A DNA stretch of 13,929 bases from CAIVAT01 sp964455285. GTDB lineage: Bacteria; Bacteroidota; Bacteroidia; Bacteroidales; FEN-979. Numbering within the stretch: the first letter of the stretch is position 1; each line of letters starts with the position of its first letter. A program made the position numbers and the translations under genes. Positions 9,701 to 13,929 of this stretch are shown here, one piece after another. The DNA is taken from positions 1 to 13,929 of the forward strand of contig CAYVVG010000085.1 of NCBI GenBank assembly GCA_964455285.1, read 5' to 3'. A model generated the notes under the pieces. That model saw only the letters and a program-made list of their open reading frames with translations. It ran no database searches and was not told where the DNA came from.

Positions 9701-9777
9701 ATTCCCCGGGCATTTACCTGCTCCATGTAAATACCGGCCGGCAGGAAAGATCATTCAGGATCGTTCTGCTGAACTGA
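6766..9777 (+). CDS. Peptidase family M14 zinc carboxypeptidase, T9SS cargo
   Basis: A 1003-residue secreted metallocarboxypeptidase that would remove C-terminal residues from peptides. The start at 6766 gives a convincing signal peptide with likely cleavage AYS|Q at residues 21/22. A short propeptide-like region follows, then the M14 domain (about 105-390). All key residues are present: zinc ligands His171 and Glu174 (HGDE) and His280 (FHGGAE), substrate-binding Asn240-Arg241 (LNRNYP), and catalytic Glu359 (TIEIS). After it come a carboxypeptidase regulatory-like beta domain (about 392-470), an FN3-like domain (about 471-571), choice-of-anchor J (about 572-735), one Ig module (about 736-828), a beta-rich domain (about 829-903) and a T9SS sorting domain (about 925-1003; FPNPTYG, FNLQGE, GIYLLHV). 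From choice-of-anchor J onward the layout copies that of the C25 gene 56 bp upstream, which suggests co-expression and joint action. Whether it prefers basic or hydrophobic C-termini cannot be read with confidence. Confidence 0.95.
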   Translation: MRRIFGNIMMFLLLSVGGAYSQEIPDHLKKRDEIYFSFQVTGHAEISRIGRMISIDNVEGNRVTAYATVKQFLSFRKLGYDITLLPPPGSGPGAEMWDPFTDGPLTTWNYYPTYPGYETLMAQFQTSYPALCNVDTLATLASGRRLLTLKISDNVSTDEAEPEFLYTSSIHGDETTGYILMMHLADYLLTNYGTNTEVTDLVNNLEIYICPLANPDGTYYGGNNSVLGARRSNINGVDLNRNYPDPQDGQHPDGNAWQPETVAFMNFTSQHHFVAGANFHGGAEVVNYPWDTWATLHADNNWYLYISREYADTVHLHAPSTYMTYLNNGVTNGYAWYQVNGGRQDYMNYYHHCREVTIEISNTKLLPASGLLAHWDYNWRSFILMMKEARYGIHGIITDQQTGAPVAAKVFITAHDNNGSEVYSGGTLGDYHRPVKAGTYTLEVSAPCYMTQTITGVTVADHSTLTLNIQMTQGPAASVTTAAVSAVTPAGATCGGTVTCSGLTPVTARGVCWGTATAPPVTGNHTSNGAGTGSFVSGITGLSPNTLYYVRAYATNASGTYYGSESVFTTACLAVTAFPWNEGFENGGVIPSCWTQEMVNGSGLNWTFITGNGGSYPSSAHGGTKNACLKDATSGDNKTRLITPSLNLSGLPLPQLKFWHYQALWGSDQDQLLIYYKTSATGTWTLLASYTTSVTAWTERSLSLPAPSADYYIAFEGNARYGYGVCIDDVQVATSCTALFPVSLTIQASANPVTTGSSVTFTSVPVNGGTTPSYQWKVNAANATNATNASYTYVPFNGDVVSCVMTSSEACATGNPAGSDTVVMTVAPVPATALLQGNTVNGAECFEALETIETAGNGTSFTVTSTGSASLVAGRNILLYPGTVVLAGGYLLGSIEPFGPWCPAERIPAAEGGFSADEHSPVFACRVFPNPTYGWFTVEPESTGKSGFFRADVFNLQGERIISADLPVDGRSEFSLAGHSPGIYLLHVNTGRQERSFRIVLLN
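9100..9135 (+). repeat. 4 x 9-bp AATGCA-type microrepeat in Ig loop (M14 gene)
   Basis: Four in-frame nonamers: AATGCAGCC, AATGCGACC, AATGCGACC, AATGCAAGT. They encode Asn-Ala-Ala, Asn-Ala-Thr twice and Asn-Ala-Ser right after WKV of the only Ig module of the carboxypeptidase. Confidence 0.9.
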
Positions 9778-9833
9778 ACGGGGCTCCCCATTCCACGGCT
9801 CCCTGCAAAATCCGTTTGGTTCCGGATGGCCAA

Positions 9834-9865
9834 TGGCGTGAATGCCTCACGCCAAATTTTTTTTT
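9834..9865 (+). terminator. Rho-independent terminator after the M14 gene
   Basis: A perfect 8-bp inverted repeat (TGGCGTGA at 9834-9841 and TCACGCCA at 9847-9854) encloses a 5-nt loop. Two A residues and an unbroken run of nine T (9857-9865) follow. It lies 57 bp after the stop codon of the carboxypeptidase gene. It would end the transcript of genes 1-3 and separate it from the M6 gene. The flanking AA and T run also let it work weakly on the other strand, but no gene there needs it. Confidence 0.9.
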
Positions 9866-9950
9866 AAGCTGCATGGAATAAACCAGTTGACGGTAAACAA
9901 CCCCGGCGGAATTGCGGATTTCAGCCATGATTCATTATTGGTTTCCTGTA

Positions 9951-9981
9951 TTGTCAGTATTTCGTAATCAGCCTATTTTTC
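9951..9981 (+). promoter_or_regulatory. Possible Bacteroidota-type promoter for the M6 gene
   Basis: TTGT at 9951-9954 and TATTTTTC at 9974-9981 are 19 nt apart. This loosely resembles the Bacteroidota -33 (TTTG) and -7 (TAnnTTTG) elements; the -7 box differs in its last base. They lie 27 bp before the ATG at 10008 in AT-rich DNA downstream of a strong terminator, where a promoter is expected. No clear Shine-Dalgarno sequence precedes the ATG, which is usual for this phylum. The match is weak. Confidence 0.28.
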
Positions 9982-10007
9982 AATAAAGTTTAAAGGTTTT
10001 GACAATC

Positions 10008-13000
10008 ATGAAGCAGATAATGACTTTTGCACGGAAAATCGTGGTGACAACCATGGCTCTTTTATCTTCACAGGGATGGGTATTCGGCGTGAATGCCAGC
10101 CCCGGTCCGGTTCGTTTCACACAGCCCGACGGCACTGCCGTAACGATCGTCCTGAAGGGAGATGAATACATCCACTGGGCGGCTACGGAAGACGGATATA
10201 CGCTGTTATCCAACCGGCAGGGGGCGTATGAATATGCAACTGTGGATGCCGGAGGGAAACTGGTTTTCTCAGGCATCATCGCCAGGGATCCCGCCGACAG
10301 GAGTAGCGGGGAAAAGGCATGGCTGGAAAAAACCGGCAAGGGGCTGTACTTCAGCCGTTCACAAATAGAGGAGATGAAAGGACTACTCACTTCAGGGGGT
10401 GCGCCGGATGCCCCGCTCATGGGGGGATTCCCCACCACCGGAACACGCAAGCTGCTGATGATCCTGGCCAATTTCAGCAATACCGCCACGACCTATGCAC
10501 AGAGCAATTTTTACAATTACATGAACCAGTCCAACTACAACGGGACCGGGAGTTTCCGTGATTATTACCTGGAGGTATCGTACGGGCAGCTGACCGTAAA
10601 CACCACAGTGACCGTGTGGGTGACCCTGCCCAATACACACGATTATTACGGTCCTGATACAAAATGGGGAGAATTCGCCTACCAGGCGGTGGTGGCGGCC
10701 GACAACCAGGCGGCGGTCAATTTTGCCGAGTTCGACAACAACCTGGATGGGGTGGTCGATGGCGTCGCCATCATTCACCAGGGCCAGGGCCAGGAAGAAT
10801 CAGGGAATGTCAATGATATCTGGTCGCACAGCTGGGATCTCTCTTCGGCAGGATATTCCTATTCGCAGAGGACGTTCGACGGAGTGCAGGTGAATGCCTA
10901 TACCACCATGCCCGAGCGGAATTCCACCGGCATGGGAACGATCGGGGTGATGTGCCACGAATTCGGGCATAACCTGGGAGCCCCTGACTTTTACGATACC
11001 GATTATTCCACCAACGGATCCTATTCGGGGACCGGCAAATGGGACCTGATGGCCGGCGGCTCCTGGAACGGGACCCTGGGCAACAAACCTGCCCATCCCA
11101 ACGCCTGGATCAAGTCCTATTTCGGATGGACATCCCCGGTCGTGCTTTCGACCGCCCAGACCCGTTTACTGAGGAATGCACAGATATATACCGATGTTGT
11201 CCGGTACAATACCCCGACCACCAACGAATATTTTCTTTGTGAAAACCGCCAGCAGACCGGGTTTGATGCCGGAATACCCGGGCACGGCCTGATCATCTAC
11301 CACGTCGACGGCAATTATATTTCCTCTCACTCTTCATCCAACAACATCAACACCACTTCGCACCAGGGACTTTATCCCGTATGTGCCGGCGCGACCGGGA
11401 ACCCTCCTTCGGTTTACGGTACCATCAACGGAGGTGCATGTCCCTTTCCGGGAACCGGCAACAAAACCTCCTTCACCGATGCCACCACCCCCCATTCCCA
11501 TTCGTGGGCAGGGGCCAATACCGGGTTACCACTGAGTTCGATCTCCGAAAATACAACGACCCGGGAGATTTCTTTTTGCTTTCTCTCATGCAGCCTGCCC
11601 GACAATCCTGCGGGATTTGCCGCCACAGCCGTCAGCAGCAGCCAGATCAACCTGGGATGGTCCCTGAACGGTGCAGCCAACCCCGTAATGGTCGCCTTCA
11701 GTACCTCCGGCACCTTCGGCACACCGGTTGCCGGCACGGGTTATTCGGCAGGGAACACACTGGCCGGCGGCGGAGTCATTCTTTACAATGGCACGGGAAC
11801 CGCTTTCAGCCATACGGGCCTGACCGGGAACACCCTCTACTATTATAAAGCCTGGTCGGTCGCGACAGGAAACAACTATTCATCGGGAGTCACAGGAAAT
11901 GCCACTACCCCTTGCTCCGTTATCTATCCTGTTAGCGTCACCATCGAGGCATCGGCAAACCCCGTATGTGCAGGAACTGCAGTGACGTTCACGGCAAACC
12001 CTGTCAACGGGGGATCGGCCCCGGCTTTTCAATGGAAGGTCAATGCGATCAATGCGATCAATGCAACCAATGCAACATTTGCCTACGTTCCGGCGAACGG
12101 AGATGTCGTAACCTGCTCATTAACGTCGAACGCACCATGCACCACGGGAAATCCCGCCACATCAAACACCGTGACCCTGTCGGTGACTCCTGTGCTGATC
12201 GCAGGCTCGATCGGTTCCGGTCAGACCCTTTGCGCCGGATCGGTCGCGGAACAGCTTACGGGATCACCTCCCCTGAACGGCACCAACCCGTTGTACCAGT
12301 GGCAGAGCTCGCTCGATAATAATACGTTCAGCAACATCAGCGGGGCGACCCTGCTGAACTACCAGCCCGGTATCATGACCTCGACGACCTATTTCCGACA
12401 GTTGCAGAACGCCTCAGGAACTTGCGGAGGTCCGAAACCCACCAACAAAGTCACCCTGTTTGTCAACCCGCTGTCACCGGTCAGCATTTCGGTCTCGGTG
12501 TCGGCCAACCCGGTTTGCCCGGGAACTGTGGCCACTTTTTATGCATCTGTCCTGAACGGGGGATCCGCCCCGGAATATCAGTGGAAAGTTAACGGACAGG
12601 AAGCCAACAATGGGAACAACGACGTATTTTTATACATTCCGGCCAACGGGGATATCGTTACCTGTGAGGTGTTTTCGAGTATCGCATGTCCGGCCGGGTA
12701 CCCGGCTGTTTCCAATCCCATAACCATGATGATGGCCCCCGCCCTGGTGCCAGGGACGATCGGAAGCGACCAGACGATCTGTGCCGGGATCATACCGGTC
12801 GTGCTGAACGCCACCCCGCCGCAGAACGGCATTAATCCGGTATACCAGTGGCAGAGCTCGCTCGATAACAATACATTCAGCAATATCAGCGGGGCGACCC
12901 TGCTGAACTATCAGCCCGGTATCCTGAACGCGACCACCTATTTCCGTCAGATTCAAAATGCCCCGGGAACCTGCGGCGGTCCCCTGGCAACAAACACGAT

Positions 13001-13929
13001 CACAATTACGGTCAACCCGGTACTCCCGGTCAGTGTAACCATTGTGCCCTCTGAAAATCCCATTTGTTCCGGGACCCCGGTCTACTTTTCGATCTATCCC
13101 GTTAACGGCGGTTCTGCGCCTGTATACCAATGGAAGATCGACGGCGACAACATTCCGGGCGCCACCACTTCAGTGTTCGTGACGATCCCGTACGACGGGG
13201 ATACCATTACGTGCGATCTCTATTCCAGTGGACTATGTGTGTCGGGAAATCCTGCCACCTCTAACCCGGTGGGCATGATCGTGCATGCCCTGGAGCCGGT
13301 GAGCGTGACGATCGCGGAGTCGGCCAACCCGGTATGTGCGGGGACTGCGGTGACCTATACAGCCGTGGCAGTGAACGGGGGGACGGCGCCTGTGTACCAG
13401 TGGAAAGTCAATGCAATCAATGCAGGCAATGCAAACAATGCAACGTTTACCTATGTTCCGGCGGATGGGGATGTGGTGACCTGCGAGGTGACGTCGAACG
13501 CGACGTGCCCGGTGGGGAACCCGGCGCTGTCGAACGCGGTGGCGATGACGGTGAACCCGCTGGAGCCGGTGAGCGTGACGATCGCGGAGTCGGCCAACCC
13601 GGTATGCGCGGGGACTGCTGTGACCTATACAGCTGTGGCAGTGAACGGGGGGACGGCGCCTGTGTACCAGTGGAAAGTCAATGCAAACAATGCAGGCAAT
13701 GCAAACAATGAAACGTTTACCTATGTTCCGGAAGATGGGGATGTTATCACCTGCGGGGTGACGTCGAATGCGACGTGCCCGGTGGGGAACCCGGCGCTGT
13801 CGAACGCGGTGGCGATGACGGTGAACCCGCTGGAGCCGGTGAGCGTGACGATCGCGGAGTCGGCCAACCCGGTGTGCGCGGGGACTGCTGTGACCTATAC
13901 AGCTGTGGCAGTGAACGGGGGGACGGCGC
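10008..13929 (+). CDS. Peptidase family M6 metalloendopeptidase with long Ig-repeat stalk (3' end outside window)
   Basis: The frame opens at ATG 10008 and stays free of stop codons to the window edge, giving 1307 full codons. An N-terminal signal peptide (about residues 1-30; MKQIMTFARK, then a hydrophobic stretch) and a propeptide (about 32-140) precede the M6 domain (about 148-522). The metzincin-like zinc motif is intact: His317, Glu318 and His321 in HEFGHNLGAPD, with Asp327 at the third-ligand position. A Met-turn candidate is Met348 (WDLMAGG). An FN3-like domain (11592-11912) resembles the one in the C25 gene. Then come Ig-like modules of two types. A (QWKVN, GDxVTC): 11916-12191, 12471-12743, 13020-13289, 13290-13559, 13560-13829, and 13830 to the edge. 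B (QTxCAG, YQWQSS, TTYFRQ): about 12192-12470 and 12744-13019. The product is probably a secreted or surface-held endopeptidase. A T9SS sorting domain is expected downstream but not visible. The catalytic part resembles immune-inhibitor-A-like M6 peptidases, and the stalk is unusually long for that family. It has its own transcript behind the terminator at 9834-9865. Confidence 0.93.
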   Translation, partial: MKQIMTFARKIVVTTMALLSSQGWVFGVNASPGPVRFTQPDGTAVTIVLKGDEYIHWAATEDGYTLLSNRQGAYEYATVDAGGKLVFSGIIARDPADRSSGEKAWLEKTGKGLYFSRSQIEEMKGLLTSGGAPDAPLMGGFPTTGTRKLLMILANFSNTATTYAQSNFYNYMNQSNYNGTGSFRDYYLEVSYGQLTVNTTVTVWVTLPNTHDYYGPDTKWGEFAYQAVVAADNQAAVNFAEFDNNLDGVVDGVAIIHQGQGQEESGNVNDIWSHSWDLSSAGYSYSQRTFDGVQVNAYTTMPERNSTGMGTIGVMCHEFGHNLGAPDFYDTDYSTNGSYSGTGKWDLMAGGSWNGTLGNKPAHPNAWIKSYFGWTSPVVLSTAQTRLLRNAQIYTDVVRYNTPTTNEYFLCENRQQTGFDAGIPGHGLIIYHVDGNYISSHSSSNNINTTSHQGLYPVCAGATGNPPSVYGTINGGACPFPGTGNKTSFTDATTPHSHSWAGANTGLPLSSISENTTTREISFCFLSCSLPDNPAGFAATAVSSSQINLGWSLNGAANPVMVAFSTSGTFGTPVAGTGYSAGNTLAGGGVILYNGTGTAFSHTGLTGNTLYYYKAWSVATGNNYSSGVTGNATTPCSVIYPVSVTIEASANPVCAGTAVTFTANPVNGGSAPAFQWKVNAINAINATNATFAYVPANGDVVTCSLTSNAPCTTGNPATSNTVTLSVTPVLIAGSIGSGQTLCAGSVAEQLTGSPPLNGTNPLYQWQSSLDNNTFSNISGATLLNYQPGIMTSTTYFRQLQNASGTCGGPKPTNKVTLFVNPLSPVSISVSVSANPVCPGTVATFYASVLNGGSAPEYQWKVNGQEANNGNNDVFLYIPANGDIVTCEVFSSIACPAGYPAVSNPITMMMAPALVPGTIGSDQTICAGIIPVVLNATPPQNGINPVYQWQSSLDNNTFSNISGATLLNYQPGILNATTYFRQIQNAPGTCGGPLATNTITITVNPVLPVSVTIVPSENPICSGTPVYFSIYPVNGGSAPVYQWKIDGDNIPGATTSVFVTIPYDGDTITCDLYSSGLCVSGNPATSNPVGMIVHALEPVSVTIAESANPVCAGTAVTYTAVAVNGGTAPVYQWKVNAINAGNANNATFTYVPADGDVVTCEVTSNATCPVGNPALSNAVAMTVNPLEPVSVTIAESANPVCAGTAVTYTAVAVNGGTAPVYQWKVNANNAGNANNETFTYVPEDGDVITCGVTSNATCPVGNPALSNAVAMTVNPLEPVSVTIAESANPVCAGTAVTYTAVAVNGGTA
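12042..12077 (+). repeat. 4 x 9-bp AATGCA-type microrepeat in Ig loop (M6 gene, module A1)
   Basis: Four in-frame nonamers: AATGCGATC, AATGCGATC, AATGCAACC, AATGCAACA. They encode Asn-Ala-Ile twice, then Asn-Ala-Thr twice, right after WKV. The next two A modules of the same gene (about 12580-12620 and 13130-13175) have ordinary loop sequence with no nonamer. Confidence 0.9.
12192..13019 (+). repeat. Two-module (B-A) super-repeat in the M6 gene, 549-bp spacing
   Basis: The type B module near 12192-12470 recurs near 12744-13019. Equivalent codons are 549 bp apart (YQWQSS Tyr codon at 12294 and at 12843). The shared stretch SLDNNTFSNISGATLLNY is identical in protein and nearly so in DNA. A type A module lies between them, so the repeating unit is a B-A pair, not a single domain. 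Confidence 0.85.
13410..13445 (+). repeat. 4 x 9-bp AATGCA-type microrepeat in Ig loop (M6 gene, module A4)
   Basis: Four in-frame nonamers: AATGCAATC, AATGCAGGC, AATGCAAAC, AATGCAACG. They encode Asn-Ala followed by Ile, Gly, Asn and Thr, within the first 270-bp tandem copy. Confidence 0.9.
13680..13715 (+). repeat. 4 x 9-bp AATGCA-type microrepeat in Ig loop (M6 gene, module A5)
   Basis: Four in-frame nonamers: AATGCAAAC, AATGCAGGC, AATGCAAAC, AATGAAACG. The last unit has lost the Ala codon (GCA to GAA). They lie exactly 270 bp after the copy at 13410, in the second tandem repeat, and differ from it at two positions. Confidence 0.9.

Larger units (their letters stand above)
13290..13929 (+). 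repeat. 270-bp tandem repeat array encoding 90-residue Ig modules (continues past window)
   Basis: Copies begin at 13290, 13560 and 13830 with an exact 270-bp period (90 codons); the third is cut by the window edge. Copies 1 and 2 differ at 12 of 270 positions by my count. Each starts LEPVSVTIAESANPVC and ends MTVNP. The frame is preserved across the array. The following copy or copies lie outside the window. Confidence 0.95.

Noticed and set aside
9782..9803. Direct repeat GGCTCCC and GGGGCTCCCC palindrome just after the M14 stop codon
   Set aside because: It is too short, with an impossibly small loop for a hairpin, and the strong terminator at 9834-9865 already explains the region.
13334..13711. 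Plus-strand open frame with internal repeats over the tandem array, and similar ones near 850-1248 and 11966-12319
   Set aside because: These are out-of-frame readings of the Ig modules. Their repeats (MCGDC, QCNQC) mirror the real repeats and nonamers in another frame, and the true frame runs uninterrupted from 10008.
1193..13715. CRISPR array or phage attachment sites as an explanation for the short AATGCA repeats
   Set aside because: The units are 9 bp, directly adjacent, without spacers, always in frame and always at the same place in an Ig module. This does not fit a CRISPR array or att sites.

Overview
The window comes from the genome of a Bacteroidota bacterium with a type IX secretion system (T9SS) and a fairly high GC content. 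Everything readable lies on the + strand. It holds four large genes for secreted, multidomain proteins, three of them peptidases of different families. The lineage call rests on three things: T9SS C-terminal sorting domains (a PNPT motif, then YNMQG or FNLQG, then a GxYLxxV ending), a gingipain-like C25 peptidase, and the choice-of-anchor J and Ig-like modules typical of secreted Bacteroidota proteins. The species cannot be named from this sequence.

Layout. (1) Positions 2-1876 are the 3' part of a gene cut by the left edge: the last residues of a CUB-like domain, a PKD domain, a choice-of-anchor J domain, two Ig-like modules, a small beta-rich domain and a T9SS sorting domain. (2) Positions 1925-6709 encode a 1594-residue C25 (gingipain-like) cysteine peptidase with a long accessory tail. 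(3) Positions 6766-9777 encode a 1003-residue M14 zinc carboxypeptidase with a tail closely related to that of gene 2. Gaps of 48 and 56 bp suggest genes 1-3 are one transcription unit. It is closed by a clear intrinsic terminator at 9834-9865. (4) After a 230-bp gap, a fourth reading frame opens at 10008 and runs without a stop to the right edge. It encodes an M6-family metallopeptidase (HEFGH motif) followed by an FN3-like domain and at least eight Ig-like modules in the order A-B-A-B-A-A-A-A. The last three are near-identical 270-bp tandem copies that continue beyond the window.

Together the genes look like an extracellular protein-degradation locus: two different endopeptidases (C25, M6) and a carboxypeptidase (M14). 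At least genes 2 and 3 carry a T9SS sorting signal on a shared cassette (choice-of-anchor J, Ig, beta-rich domain, sorting domain). The most unusual signal is at the DNA level. In six Ig modules spread over all four genes, the same loop after the WKV motif is encoded by exactly four 9-bp units of the form AATGCNNNN, giving Asn-Ala-x repeats. The most likely reading is modules that shuffle, amplify and homogenise between secreted peptidase genes.
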